From: Chitinophaga filiformis
Lineage (GTDB): Bacteria > Bacteroidota > Bacteroidia > Chitinophagales > Chitinophagaceae
NCBI RefSeq assembly: GCF_023100805.1
Contig: NZ_CP095855.1
Coordinates: 124,001-188,000 of the forward strand
Length of the DNA stretch: 64,000 nt
Reading direction: 5' to 3'
Position numbers and translations under genes: made by a program. The number at the start of each line of letters is the position of its first letter. Position 1 is the first letter of the stretch. The notes under the pieces are model-generated. The model did no database searches. It saw only the letters and a list, made by a program, of their open reading frames with translations, and was not told where the DNA came from. This document shows positions 1-8,938 of the stretch, in pieces.

Positions 1-1065
1 GCGGGTGTAACTGCTCCTGGCATTACTTACACCGGCTCTGCGCCCGATATAGGCGCACGTGAATCAGGCAGTACCAGCAATCCCGGCGCCTATACGCTCA
101 GCATTACAGCGTCTCCTGCTGCAGGAGGTACAGTAACTGCCAATCCCAATGCCTCGTCTTATACAGCAGGTACTGTAGTGACGCTGACGGCAACTGCTGC
201 CAGCGGGTATACCTTCTCAGGATGGAGCGGTGCAGCCAGTGGCACATCCACTACCACAACAGTTACTATCAATTCCAACATCGCTGTAACGGCCAGTTTC
301 ACCGCCAGCAATGGAGGCGGCGGCAATACACTCCTCATAGACGATGCTGCCAGCGCCAGCAGCGGTTATTGCGGCGCAGACGGTAGTCGCCAGAACAGCT
401 ACAGCGGTGCAGATGGCGGCTACTACATCAACCTGTCCAACGCTACTGCCAAAGGCGTGAACTACCGCATTACGGTACCATCTGCAGGCACCTATTCTTT
501 TATATGGCGATATGCCAATGGCGGTTCCAATGTTTCTACCACTGCACGCCTGCTGGTGAATGGCAGCACAGCGGTATCTGGTGTATCATTCCCTAAAACA
601 AGCGCCTGGACAGCGTGGACAACTACCGCAGCAGTAATGGCCACACTTGCTGCGGGTACGAATACAGTGCGGATTGAAACGACATCCTCCACAGAATTTG
701 CCAACATCGACTGGCTGGAAGTGACGGGCAACAGCCCTTCGGCAGGGGCGTGCAGCGCTACTTCGCTTGCTGCGGTAGCTTACAAAGAAGAAAACATGAA
801 CACAGCAGTGAATGAAGCCGCACGCGTGTATCCTAACCCGGTAGTGAATACCTCCACACTAAGTTTTTACAACAAACAGGAAACAAGGGTGGCAGTCAGG
901 TTATATGATGCCAATGGCGCACTTGTAAGTACGGTAGTTAACAGGGTCTATCCTCCAGGGCAGCATCAATTGAATATTGATTGCAGCAGGCTGTTGAAGG
1001 CAGTGTATTTCATCAGGGTAGAGCGGGATGGAAAGTATGAAACATTAAGGATCATCAAACAATAA
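1..1065 (+). CDS. C-terminal part of a T9SS-secreted beta-helix/CBM protein (partial)
   Basis: The reading frame is open from base 1, so the true start lies outside the window. The first residues (SAPDIGARE) look like the closing segment of right-handed beta-helix or pectate-lyase-like proteins. A divergent InlB-type repeat follows (about 40-100; SGWSG core), then a beta-sandwich resembling CBM6/CBM35 (about 108-245; ends in IDWLEV). The last roughly 80 residues are a type IX sorting domain, with YPNPV near its start and basic RIIKQ at the end. The protein should cross the outer membrane by T9SS and act outside the cell, probably on a plant or microbial polysaccharide. The catalytic part is outside the window, so the substrate cannot be named. 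Confidence 0.85.
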   Translation, partial: AGVTAPGITYTGSAPDIGARESGSTSNPGAYTLSITASPAAGGTVTANPNASSYTAGTVVTLTATAASGYTFSGWSGAASGTSTTTTVTINSNIAVTASFTASNGGGGNTLLIDDAASASSGYCGADGSRQNSYSGADGGYYINLSNATAKGVNYRITVPSAGTYSFIWRYANGGSNVSTTARLLVNGSTAVSGVSFPKTSAWTAWTTTAAVMATLAAGTNTVRIETTSSTEFANIDWLEVTGNSPSAGACSATSLAAVAYKEENMNTAVNEAARVYPNPVVNTSTLSFYNKQETRVAVRLYDANGALVSTVVNRVYPPGQHQLNIDCSRLLKAVYFIRVERDGKYETLRIIKQ

Positions 1066-1066
1066 A

Positions 1067-1570
1067 TTACAGTTGCTCACCCGGCTTCAGGGCTCTTCCA
1101 CGCTGTTGCTCAGCAGCCGTGAATGCCTCATCAGAAAGCGCCCGGAATCCTTTGGGCGCTTTCGATGCCGGGCCCTTATAGATGCCTACGAAAGGTTTTG
1201 AGAATGTTTTGCGGGTTACAGGATCTGTCATCCTGAAATATTGCGGATACCAACCCTGTACCACCCGATGATCAGGCGCTGCCTGCTGTGCGGCCTTCGC
1301 CCTGTTCTCCAGGATCTTTTCCAGGGTGATCTTATCAACATCTTTTTCTTTGAAGAAGTAAACGCGGCGGCCCTTTAAGCCATTGCCGCTTTTGAATACC
1401 CCCGCATGATGCCATTCCGAAGCAAAGGCTTCAAGCTCTTTCGCACTGATCTTCGTGTTGAACTTCCTGGATAATAAAGTGGCTACCTCGCCAGCTTTCA
1501 ACAACTGTTTATCTTCAGCATCCTGGTAATTCTCAGACTTTCCCTCCTGCAGATATTTACGCATCTTCAT
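1067..1570 (-). CDS. Conserved hypothetical protein, 167 aa
   Basis: I do not recognise a family. The protein is charged and soluble, with no signal peptide or membrane segment. The first half looks helical; a central lysine-rich stretch (KGRRVYFFKEKDVDKI) is followed by a segment with aromatic residues (GWYPQYFRMTD). Its stop lies one base after the end of the upstream convergent gene, so the two genes are tail to tail with no room for a separate terminator. Two possible starts (Met1 and Met3) lie side by side. Confidence 0.6.
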   Translation of the reverse strand: MKMRKYLQEGKSENYQDAEDKQLLKAGEVATLLSRKFNTKISAKELEAFASEWHHAGVFKSGNGLKGRRVYFFKEKDVDKITLEKILENRAKAAQQAAPDHRVVQGWYPQYFRMTDPVTRKTFSKPFVGIYKGPASKAPKGFRALSDEAFTAAEQQRGRALKPGEQL

Positions 1571-1590
1571 GAGGGAAAGTTACAATAATT

Positions 1591-1815
1591 CTAATTTTCG
1601 ATCGTGATCTTCCCGTCTTTAGTGCTTCTCTGAACTATAGCCAGTGAGACCAATCCGAAACCGGCTAAAACCGCACCGCCCACAAAAGGGCAACCCGCAC
1701 CTATAAGGTTTTCTATACGGGCAGAAAAAAGGAATGGCAAACAGAAGAGCATTCCGCCAACACCGGCTATGATAGCGGAGAATCCTCCTACGAGTACAAT
1801 AGTTTTCAAAGACAT
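1591..1815 (-). CDS. Small membrane protein, 74 aa
   Basis: Two hydrophobic segments (about residues 4-30 and 40-62) with glycine-rich stretches predict a two-pass inner-membrane protein with a short polar tail. No family is recognised. It lies 20 bases upstream of the 167-residue gene on the same strand and may be co-transcribed with it. Confidence 0.5.
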   Translation of the reverse strand: MSLKTIVLVGGFSAIIAGVGGMLFCLPFLFSARIENLIGAGCPFVGGAVLAGFGLVSLAIVQRSTKDGKITIEN

Positions 1816-1859
1816 AATTATTTCATTTAGGTATAGCTATACACAAGATATACTTTTGC

Positions 1860-2210
1860 TTATAATTTATCATGAAATTCCTGGCTATCGGTTGGCGCCT
1901 CTGTTCTTTCAAACATGCCATAATCACGGCTTACAGCAGCGATACGCAAACGATAGGTCTCAAACACATGATCACGTCCTGCCGATTGCGCCATACGATG
2001 CATCTCTGTATTCCGCCATTGCTGAATAGCCGTTTCGTCCCGCCAGAAGGACAAGGATAAGATCTTCCCCGGGGCAGTCAGGCTCTGGAAGCGTTCAATG
2101 GAAATAAAACCATCTATTTCCTCCAGCAAAGGACGCAGGGATGCAGCAATATCAAGGTATGCCTGTTTTTGTGTGTCCTTCGGGACCACTTCAAAAATGA
2201 CTGCTATCAT
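1860..2210 (-). CDS. Antibiotic biosynthesis monooxygenase (ABM) domain protein
   Basis: A 116-residue protein with the ABM/dimeric alpha-beta barrel pattern: an N-terminal beta strand (MIAVIFEVVP), a helix with a conserved GFISIERFQS stretch, then LSFWRDETAIQQWRNTEMH. Family members are small cofactor-free oxygenases or ligand-binding proteins of unknown substrate. The gene starts 6 bases after the stop of the P450 pseudogene on the same strand, so the two probably formed one operon. The ABM reading frame is intact while the P450 is broken. Confidence 0.8.
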   Translation of the reverse strand: MIAVIFEVVPKDTQKQAYLDIAASLRPLLEEIDGFISIERFQSLTAPGKILSLSFWRDETAIQQWRNTEMHRMAQSAGRDHVFETYRLRIAAVSRDYGMFERTEAPTDSQEFHDKL

Positions 2211-2216
2211 GTTCTT

Positions 2217-2521
2217 TTATTTAAGCGTTATTAACATACTATCCGGGATACGTGCATTTAACAGTGGCGCATACTGAATGAGCCTATCATTCAAACGTAC
2301 ATGCGGATAGTGTTCAAACAGCCAGCTCAGGGCTTCCGTCGCCATATCTGTTGAAAAGCGCTGCGCTGTACATTGATGGATGCCACCGCCGAAAGTGAGG
2401 TATGCACCGCCCATATACCAGCTGCCGCATCGAAACAAACAGGCATTTCCTGCAGGCGTTGCCTGTAAACAGCATAAGGGTCGGCCACTTCAGATTGACG
2501 GAATAATATCTTGTATGTCAT
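2217..2521 (-). pseudogene. Cytochrome P450 pseudogene with large internal deletion and frameshift
   Basis: Two fragments of one P450 are read in different frames. The first 39 or so residues from 2521 (MTYKILFRQSEVADPYAVY...) look like a P450 N-terminus. From about 2410 downward another frame encodes the heme-binding loop LTFGGGIHQC and the C-terminal tail ending at 2217. About 300 residues (oxygen-binding I-helix, ExxR, and so on) are missing between them, and the junction at about 2400-2415 shifts the frame. No working enzyme can be made. The neighbouring ABM gene and divergent ArsR gene look intact. Confidence 0.85.
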
Positions 2522-2572
2522 GCTGCAAGATTAGCTAGCTTTACACACAAATACTTCAGTCCACACTTAAAT

Positions 2573-3244
2573 ATGGAAACAGCCTTTAAACATATCGCTG
2601 CCCTGATCGGCGATCCTACCCGCGCCACCATCTTATGGACATTGCTGGACGGGAAGGCGTTCACGGCTACAGAGCTGGCCATTGCTGCAGATACCTCTCC
2701 GCAGAATATCAGCATGCATCTCAACAAACTCGTACAGGCAGACCTTTTAAGTGTGGAAAGCCAGGGAAGGCACCGGTATTACAAGTTCTCGCGGAAGGAT
2801 GTAGCCTATGCCATTGAGGCGCTGGCAAATCTCATTCCGGCAACACGCAATACGCCTGTTGTGGAACAGGATTCCGCCGTTAAATATTGCAGGACCTGTT
2901 ATGATCACCTCGCGGGTAAAATAGGTGTGGCTATTACGGATAGTCTCATTACGCAGGAAATACTCTCAGATACATTTGACCTGAGCAGCAAAGGCAATAA
3001 GTGGTTTGGGAAAATGGGGATAGATATTGACACCCTGAAACAGCAGCGACGCACATTCATACGCCCTTGCCTCGACTGGAGCGAAAGACGTCATCACCTG
3101 GCAGGCGCTGTTGGCGCCGCGCTGCTGGACATGATGCTGTCGGCCGATTGGCTGCGCAAGACCAGGCAATCAAGAGCGATTGTTATAACCGCGGAAGGAG
3201 AGAAAATGCTGGAAAAGCATTTTAAACTGGCTATCCCGAATTAA
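2573..3244 (+). CDS. ArsR-family winged-helix transcriptional regulator
   Basis: The N-terminal 90 residues form an ArsR/SmtB-type winged helix: IGDPTRATILWTLLDG, the recognition helix SPQNISMHLNKL, and a wing with GRHRYYKF. The C-terminal half contains CRTCYDHLAGKIG, a Cys/His-bearing segment found in longer ArsR-like regulators, and TAEGEKML near the end. The gene is divergent from the P450 remnant across about 51 bases, in which TAGCTTTA resembles a -7 element. It probably repressed the P450/ABM operon and may still control the ABM gene. The inducer cannot be read from the sequence. Confidence 0.85.
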   Translation: METAFKHIAALIGDPTRATILWTLLDGKAFTATELAIAADTSPQNISMHLNKLVQADLLSVESQGRHRYYKFSRKDVAYAIEALANLIPATRNTPVVEQDSAVKYCRTCYDHLAGKIGVAITDSLITQEILSDTFDLSSKGNKWFGKMGIDIDTLKQQRRTFIRPCLDWSERRHHLAGAVGAALLDMMLSADWLRKTRQSRAIVITAEGEKMLEKHFKLAIPN

Positions 3245-3299
3245 ACGTCGAGATGAGAATGGTGCGACGAATACATATTTGACATGGATTGTATTGTAT

Positions 3300-3825
3300 G
3301 GGTTGCGCACAACACGTTGCACGACGCGTTGCACGACGACGACCCGGGGTTGCACGACACGTTGCACGACGATGACCCGGGGTTGCACCCCGCGCTACAA
3401 ACACGGCGCTCCTAACGGAGCGGTGCAGCAGACGGCCAATTTGAATTCATGCATCAAAATATTCAGGAAATCAAAAACGATCTATAATGTATTCAACAAA
3501 ACACATAGCTCCGTCAGGAGCTGCGTGTTTGTAGCCCCGGGTGACAACCCGGGGGTGTTTGTAGCCCCCGTGACAATCCCGGGGATGTTCGTAGCCCCGG
3601 TGGCAACACGGGGGTGTTTGTAGCCCCCCCGTGACAATCCCGGGGGATGTTCGTAGCCCCGGTGGCAACACGGGGGGTTTGTAGCCCCCCGTGACAACCC
3701 GGGGTATTTGTAGGCCCCCGTGACAACCCGGGGGTGTTTGTAGCCCCCGTGACAACCCGGGGATGTTTGTAGCCCCCGTGACAACCCGGGGGTGTTTGTC
3801 GCCCCGTGACAACCGGGGGCCAATC
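3300..3825. repeat. Repeat locus A: bipartite palindromic elements with about 10 tandem half-units
   Basis: Two bipartite elements face each other. The left one runs from the GC-rich block at 3378-3393 through CTACAAACACG to the hairpin GCTCC/GGAGC at 3408-3421. The right one starts with GCTCC/GGAGC at 3508-3521, then GTGTTTGTAG, then a CCCCGGGT/ACCCGGGG stem. From there the GTTTGTAGCCCC...CGGGG half is repeated about ten times with a 28-32 base period up to about 3825. Further left, 3310-3390 has a two-copy repeat of GTTGCACGACGA(C/T)GACCCGGGG. All overlapping long reading frames here are low-complexity artefacts. The array lies between two convergent genes. Confidence 0.9.
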
Positions 3826-3832
3826 GGTTCCC

Positions 3833-4804
3833 TCACACCGTCCAGTGTTCACGGCGGATGATATCTTCCAGGCGGGCCTTGTCCGCCCCCATCTGGGGCT
3901 CCAGCCCCAATTGCTGCATTAGGCTGTAGCTGTTGATCACCCCTTCCTTGAACCAGGGCATTTCCTTGCTCAGTACCATCAGCTTGGCGAATCCTTTCAT
4001 ATGTTCACCTTTCTGGATGAGGTAATAGGCATGTGCCGCCCTGAAATGAGGATAATGGTAGAATTCACCTGCTATAGCATCCCAGCTGGCTTCAGTTACC
4101 GCCGGCTCCGATTTCAGCAACGCGATGGCATATACGGGGGAATGCAGGAGGTCGTGCTCGAAGGAGACCAGCTCCCCGATGCTCAGCGACTTCCGCTGAT
4201 CATTAAAAAGCCTGATACGCAGCACTTCGTTATATAATTCGTGGGCACGTTCCTCTTTATGTGTAGCATGCAGGATATCGGCCAGGAGGATCTTTGCTTT
4301 CAGATGATTCGGCACCAGGTGCAGGGCCTTTTCAGCCCTTTCTTCCGCCTCTTTGTATTTGGTGAGGATGAAATAAGACCGGGCCACTGCCATATGAAAA
4401 TTGGCATCCGTAAGGTCAGGACCGGTTGCATGTTCTGCTGCGATCTTCAGGGCATGCTCGGGGTAACGGTCTATATTGTAACGCTCTATGACCTGCCAGA
4501 GCTTCATGGATTCACCGATGGAGTTATCCAGGATCTTATAGATGATCCCTCTTCTGTCCCAGATGGACTTTACTTCTTTCCAGGCTTCAAATTCCTCAGG
4601 GAAAGCGATGGCGAAAGGAATTACTTCATTGGTTTCTTCCGAGCGTACCCTCATGCTCATCTCTTCTTTGGGTCTGCTGGTATAACGTGCGGCGGCTGCC
4701 AGGAATTCTTTGTCAAATAACTCTATGTCCGTCAATGCCGGAGCAGGAATGGCCTGCCCATTCTTATTGTTTCTAAGGCCAAATAAATTAGCGAAAAAGC
4801 CCAT
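3833..4804 (-). CDS. TPR-repeat protein, 323 aa
   Basis: A soluble protein without signal peptide. Residues about 120-215 contain helical-repeat segments of TPR type (AVARSYFILTKYKEAEERAEKAL, AKILLADILHATHKEERAHELYNEVL). The N-terminal 110 residues have no recognised domain. TPR proteins usually act as scaffolds; the partner cannot be read here. The stop lies directly beside the GC-rich repeat array, whose stems would form in the 3' end of this transcript. Confidence 0.75.
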   Translation of the reverse strand: MGFFANLFGLRNNKNGQAIPAPALTDIELFDKEFLAAAARYTSRPKEEMSMRVRSEETNEVIPFAIAFPEEFEAWKEVKSIWDRRGIIYKILDNSIGESMKLWQVIERYNIDRYPEHALKIAAEHATGPDLTDANFHMAVARSYFILTKYKEAEERAEKALHLVPNHLKAKILLADILHATHKEERAHELYNEVLRIRLFNDQRKSLSIGELVSFEHDLLHSPVYAIALLKSEPAVTEASWDAIAGEFYHYPHFRAAHAYYLIQKGEHMKGFAKLMVLSKEMPWFKEGVINSYSLMQQLGLEPQMGADKARLEDIIRREHWTV

Positions 4805-4953
4805 ATCCGAAATACTGAATTGTTCCGCAAGATATACAAATTATATACATATTATTTATAATACCATTTGAATAAATAAGCGGGAACAGTCGCTAATTAT
4901 TTCTAATTTACAGTAGGAAGCGAAGTATTCAGGATTTTTTATATATCAACCAA

Positions 4954-6537
4954 ATGTCAATTTCAAGAAGAGCATTCTTATCCCAGACAGGGAAAGTAGC
5001 TGCTGCCTACCCCGCTATGCTCGCCCTGGGAATGTTACAGAGAGCACCCGCCCATGCCTTTGACCTGCAGGGAACCGGAAACGGTAAACGTATCGTTATT
5101 CTCGGTGCAGGCCTGGCAGGACTGACTGCTGCTTATGAGCTAACAAAGCTGGGATACCAGTGCACTATCCTGGAAGCACGCAACAGGGCTGGTGGAAGAT
5201 GCTGGAGCATCCGTAAGGGTACCGTTCATCAGGAAACTGATATTGCGCCGCAGACAGCCGCCTTCGACAGTGATCAGTACTTTAATGCAGGCCCGTCCCG
5301 CATTCCGCATCATCATGAGCTGACCATGCATTATTGCCGGGAACTGGGTGTGCCCATACAGGTATACAATAATGTAAACGAAGCCACCTATTTCTTCAGT
5401 GAAGGCAAGGGCCCCCTTTCCAATAAGAAGATCAGGGCCCGTGAGATCCATAATGACCTGCGCGGCTATACGAGCGAATTGCTCGCCAAGGCCATTGATC
5501 AGCAGAAGATCGATACCGCCCTTACTAAAGAAGATACGCAGAAGGTCCTGGAATACCTCCGGGCAGAAGGGGGCCTGGACATCGACAAGCTATATAAAGC
5601 ATCCGACAGGCGTGGCTTTGTTGAAGCGCCGGGTGCGGGCGACAAACCAGGGAAGATCGGCGATCCACACCGGCTGGCAGATATCATCTCCTCCGGCCTG
5701 GCAGACCCTGACTTCTACAACGTAGCAGAATATACGTACGAGTTACAGATGACCATGTTCCAGGCCATTGGCGGTATGGACAATATCGCCAAAGCTTTTG
5801 AACAGCGGGTGGGCAAGATGATCCGCTTCGGATGCGAGGTGACAGAGATTGTCAATCAGCCGGAAGGCGTAAAGATCCTCTACAAAGACAAAAAGGGCAG
5901 CAATGAACTACAGGCCGACCTTTGCGTGTGCACATTGCCACTGCCCGTATTGAGCAATATCCAGCATAATTTCTCTTCCGATGTAAGCCGGGCCATCGAC
6001 AATGTGCCTTATATGATCACGGGAAAGATCGGCCTCCAATTCAAAAGAAGGTTCTGGGAAGAAGATGAGCAGATCTTTGGCGGCATCACCCATACCAACA
6101 ATGACCTGACACAGATCTTCTATCCGTCCTACGACTATCTCAGTAAAAAAGGGATCCTGCTGGGCTATTACAATTTTCACGAGAAAGCGAAACGGACGGG
6201 CAATCTTACACATGCAGAACGCGAGAAACTGGCGCTGGAAAAGGGCAGCCTGATACATCCGCAGTATACGAAGGAGTTTGAAACCTCTTTCTCTGTGAGC
6301 TGGCATAAAACGCCCTACAGCATGGGAGGATGGGGCTTGTACACAGGCGCCACCAGGCAGACATTCTACAAGAGTTTATTACAGCCCGACAAACAGGTAT
6401 ACTTCGCAGGTGAACATACCACCTATCTGAATGCCTGGATGGCCGGCGCTTTTGAATCGGCCAGAAGAACGGTAGCTGACATTCATGCCAGGGTTACGGA
6501 TCAACGTATCACTTATCCTACTGCCACCGGCAGTTAA
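4954..6537 (+). CDS. Tat-exported flavin monoamine oxidase / L-amino-acid oxidase family protein
   Basis: The N-terminus carries a twin-arginine signal (SRRAFL, Arg5-Arg6, then a hydrophobic stretch ending near AHA at residue 35). The FAD Rossmann motif is GAGLAGL at 51-57, followed by LEAR and GGR (73-82). The C-terminus has the second FAD motif, YFAGEHTTYLNAWMAGAFESA. The enzyme should oxidise an amine or amino acid to the imine or keto product with release of hydrogen peroxide. Tat export fits a folded, FAD-loaded enzyme in the periplasm. The length (527 aa) is normal. It is first of three same-strand genes with short gaps, followed by an exported aminotransferase, which suggests a shared amino-acid-like substrate. 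Confidence 0.88.
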   Translation: MSISRRAFLSQTGKVAAAYPAMLALGMLQRAPAHAFDLQGTGNGKRIVILGAGLAGLTAAYELTKLGYQCTILEARNRAGGRCWSIRKGTVHQETDIAPQTAAFDSDQYFNAGPSRIPHHHELTMHYCRELGVPIQVYNNVNEATYFFSEGKGPLSNKKIRAREIHNDLRGYTSELLAKAIDQQKIDTALTKEDTQKVLEYLRAEGGLDIDKLYKASDRRGFVEAPGAGDKPGKIGDPHRLADIISSGLADPDFYNVAEYTYELQMTMFQAIGGMDNIAKAFEQRVGKMIRFGCEVTEIVNQPEGVKILYKDKKGSNELQADLCVCTLPLPVLSNIQHNFSSDVSRAIDNVPYMITGKIGLQFKRRFWEEDEQIFGGITHTNNDLTQIFYPSYDYLSKKGILLGYYNFHEKAKRTGNLTHAEREKLALEKGSLIHPQYTKEFETSFSVSWHKTPYSMGGWGLYTGATRQTFYKSLLQPDKQVYFAGEHTTYLNAWMAGAFESARRTVADIHARVTDQRITYPTATGS

Positions 6538-6573
6538 TGCAATAGATATTTTTTACAACCAAAACTAATTGCT

Positions 6574-7755
6574 ATGAGTACCACCAACTCCATGAACAGG
6601 CGTGACTGGCTGAAGACCACAGCCCTGTTTACCGGAGGATTGACGATGCTTCCTCCGGCGCTCAGTCGCCTGCAGGCAGCACCTGCCACCCCTGTCGCCG
6701 GTAATAGCACGGCCTACGCCAACGACCTTGCGCTGGGCCCTAAACTGCCTGCCAACCTAAAAGCCAGACTGTTTGCCAACGAGAATCCATTCGGCCCTTC
6801 TGCCAGTGCAAAAAAGGCCATTATGGACAGTATGCTGACCAGCTACCAGTACCCCATCCGCCTGATGCCGGAACTGGAAGAAAAGATCTGCGCATATGAA
6901 GGCATCACGCCAGATATGCTGATGCTGAGCTCCGGCTCTTCTCCCCTGCTCTTAGGCACTGCTGTCAGCCTGTGCAGAGACGGCGGCAACATTGTTACTG
7001 CAGATCCTACTTACGACGATCTCCCGACCCGTTGCGAAAAGGTGAACGCCAAATGGATCAAGGTACCACTGACCAAAGAATATACACATGACCTGGACGC
7101 GATAGAGAAAGCTATTACGCCGGATACCAAACTGGTGTACATCTGTAATCCCAACAACCCGACGGGTACCATTGTAGACAAAGACAAACTGAAAGCATTC
7201 TGTGAACGCGTGTCGCAGAAAGTGACGGTATTTGTAGATGAGGCTTATATCGACTACCTGCCCGATGCGGCTGCTACTACCATGATCAGCAGTGTGAAGA
7301 AAGGACAGAACATTATCGTGGCACGTACTTTCTCCAAAGTATACGGACTGGCAGGCCTGCGTTTAGGTTATATCATCGCACAGCCTGCCACCATTGCGAA
7401 ACTACAGCCACACACCTCCTGCAGCTGGGCGGCCCTCTCAGCGCCCGCCATCAGTGGCGCACTGGCCAGCTACCAGGACCAGGCCTATATGCAGGAAGTA
7501 GTGAAGAAAACAACTGAGAGCAAACAGTTCCTCTACGATACACTGAAAGCCGAAGGTTACAGCTACATTCCTTCTCACACCAACTTCGTTATGTTCCCGC
7601 TTAAAATGGACGGAGAACGTTTTGCAGAAGAGATGTTAAAACGGAGCGTAGGTCTACGTAACTGGAAACTGAACAACCAGGATTGGTGCAGGATCAGCAT
7701 CGGACGCATGGATGAAATGCAGGCATTTGCAGCTGCATTCAAGGAATTATCTTAA
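6574..7755 (+). CDS. Tat-exported PLP-dependent aminotransferase, HisC-like fold type I
   Basis: Residues 9-10 are a twin-arginine pair (NRRDWLK) followed by a hydrophobic stretch and ALSRLQAA, as in a Tat signal. The body matches histidinol-phosphate-type aminotransferases: SSGSSPLL (119-126), NPNNPTG (192-198), DEAY (222-225), the PLP lysine in TFSKVYGLAGLRLGY (Lys255), and a late arginine in CRISIG. Family members move an amino group between an amino acid and a keto acid. A HisC-type enzyme with an export signal is unusual; histidine synthesis is cytoplasmic, so this is probably not a histidine gene. It follows the amine oxidase by 36 bases and precedes the Hint gene by 12. Confidence 0.85.
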   Translation: MSTTNSMNRRDWLKTTALFTGGLTMLPPALSRLQAAPATPVAGNSTAYANDLALGPKLPANLKARLFANENPFGPSASAKKAIMDSMLTSYQYPIRLMPELEEKICAYEGITPDMLMLSSGSSPLLLGTAVSLCRDGGNIVTADPTYDDLPTRCEKVNAKWIKVPLTKEYTHDLDAIEKAITPDTKLVYICNPNNPTGTIVDKDKLKAFCERVSQKVTVFVDEAYIDYLPDAAATTMISSVKKGQNIIVARTFSKVYGLAGLRLGYIIAQPATIAKLQPHTSCSWAALSAPAISGALASYQDQAYMQEVVKKTTESKQFLYDTLKAEGYSYIPSHTNFVMFPLKMDGERFAEEMLKRSVGLRNWKLNNQDWCRISIGRMDEMQAFAAAFKELS

Positions 7756-7767
7756 TTAACAGACTGT

Positions 7768-8751
7768 ATGAAAAAATATCTGCTCACATTACTTTCCTCT
7801 CTTTGCATATTGCAGGTGATGGCGCAATCCCGCCCTATCACCACTGCCGAATATGTGAAAGCCAAGACCTTTACGGTAAAAGACCTGGACAATGATACCT
7901 ACGTAAAGTTCAACAATGCTTATGTATTGGACCGCTATGAAATGCGAAAGCCTTATTTTATTACCGGCGACGATGGACAGAAAAAAAGGATAGACCTCTA
8001 CCGGCTGATAGCGAAAGACAGTATGCAGGACATTGCTACCGTAATTTTCTACACCAATGAAAGCGGCAAACTGTATACAGCCGTCATGCCACTGTTCAAC
8101 AGCAATGCTGATATCTGGAACCAGTACTTTGAGGATATTCATGCCATTGATAAAGTGGAGAAGAACTACGTGCTGAAACTGTCTTACGTATTGTCCAAAG
8201 AATTCAGCTACCAGTTGTACAAGGCCATGAATGCGGGTAAGAATGTAAAAGACGAAGCCGGTACTTATGGCACTGATATCTGTTTTCCGGGCGACCAGCT
8301 GGTGACACTGGCCAATGGTGCGCAGAAGGAACTGCGCGACATACAGCCGGGAGATGAGATCATCAGTCCTGATGCGGCTACACACCAGACCAGCACCATT
8401 CGCGTAAAAGAACTGGTGAAACACACTGCCGAAAATTATGCCATCACCCGCCTGCTGGTGATGCATGCCACAGAAGAGGATGCAGCTGGTATACATGTGG
8501 TGACCTTGTCAGGGAAAGTATTACAGGCAACGCCGAACCATCCGGTGCTGACCATTGCAGGCAAAAAGCAGATGGGCACCATTACTGCAGGCGATCAGCT
8601 GCTTTGTATGGATGAACACACCAAAACACTCGTCACATATACTGTTGTTAATAAAACGGAAGCTGCCGGAGGCAAGCAACCTGTCTACAACATCATTGCT
8701 GAAGGCGGAGATGCCTTTATGATGAACAATATCATGGTATTACAGAAATAA
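7768..8751 (+). CDS. Secreted protein with C-terminal Hint (intein/hedgehog-like) domain
   Basis: A signal peptide (MKKYLLTLLSSLCILQVMA) precedes an unrecognised domain (about 21-165). The C-terminal 155 residues form a Hint domain. It starts at Cys172 in CFPGDQLVTLANG, with DIQPGDEIIS after it and the block-B-like motif TPNHPVL (255-261), and ends with VYNIIAEGGDAFMMNNIMV. The catalytic first cysteine and block B histidine are present. The C-terminal His-Asn of inteins is replaced by MVLQK, so splicing is not expected; N-S acyl shift and cleavage or cross-linking remain possible. Last gene of the exported oxidase/aminotransferase cluster. Confidence 0.8.
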   Translation: MKKYLLTLLSSLCILQVMAQSRPITTAEYVKAKTFTVKDLDNDTYVKFNNAYVLDRYEMRKPYFITGDDGQKKRIDLYRLIAKDSMQDIATVIFYTNESGKLYTAVMPLFNSNADIWNQYFEDIHAIDKVEKNYVLKLSYVLSKEFSYQLYKAMNAGKNVKDEAGTYGTDICFPGDQLVTLANGAQKELRDIQPGDEIISPDAATHQTSTIRVKELVKHTAENYAITRLLVMHATEEDAAGIHVVTLSGKVLQATPNHPVLTIAGKKQMGTITAGDQLLCMDEHTKTLVTYTVVNKTEAAGGKQPVYNIIAEGGDAFMMNNIMVLQK

Positions 8752-8902
8752 AGTAGAGTGCTGAGCGTACAGGCGCAGGAAATCGCTTATAGGTTCAGGA
8801 CTTTCCATCAGGTATTCGAACAGAAGGAGGATGTATCAAAAAATAAACGAAGGTTCTTAGAATACTTAAATGAATACCTGGCCCCATCAGGTATTCAAAC
8901 AG

Positions 8903-8934
8903 GAAGCGGCTGCATCAATTGATACAGCCGCTTC
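8903..8934. terminator. Bidirectional terminator hairpin
   Basis: A 10-bp perfect stem, GAAGCGGCTG/CAGCCGCTTC, with a 12-base self-complementary loop, lies between the convergent Hint and EF-G genes. An imperfect copy of the sequence just before it (ATCAGGTATTC) occurs about 80 bases upstream at about 8808. Confidence 0.6.
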
Positions 8935-8938
8935 TTAA

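Noticed and set aside
3526..3825. Possible CRISPR array
   Set aside because: The units are contiguous with no unique spacers, period 28-32 bases, and no cas genes are present.
3279..3852. Several overlapping reading frames of 110-120 codons across the repeat array on both strands
   Set aside because: They are low-complexity translations (FVAPG, TRCTTM repeats) of a GC-rich tandem repeat, in all frames at once, with no start context.
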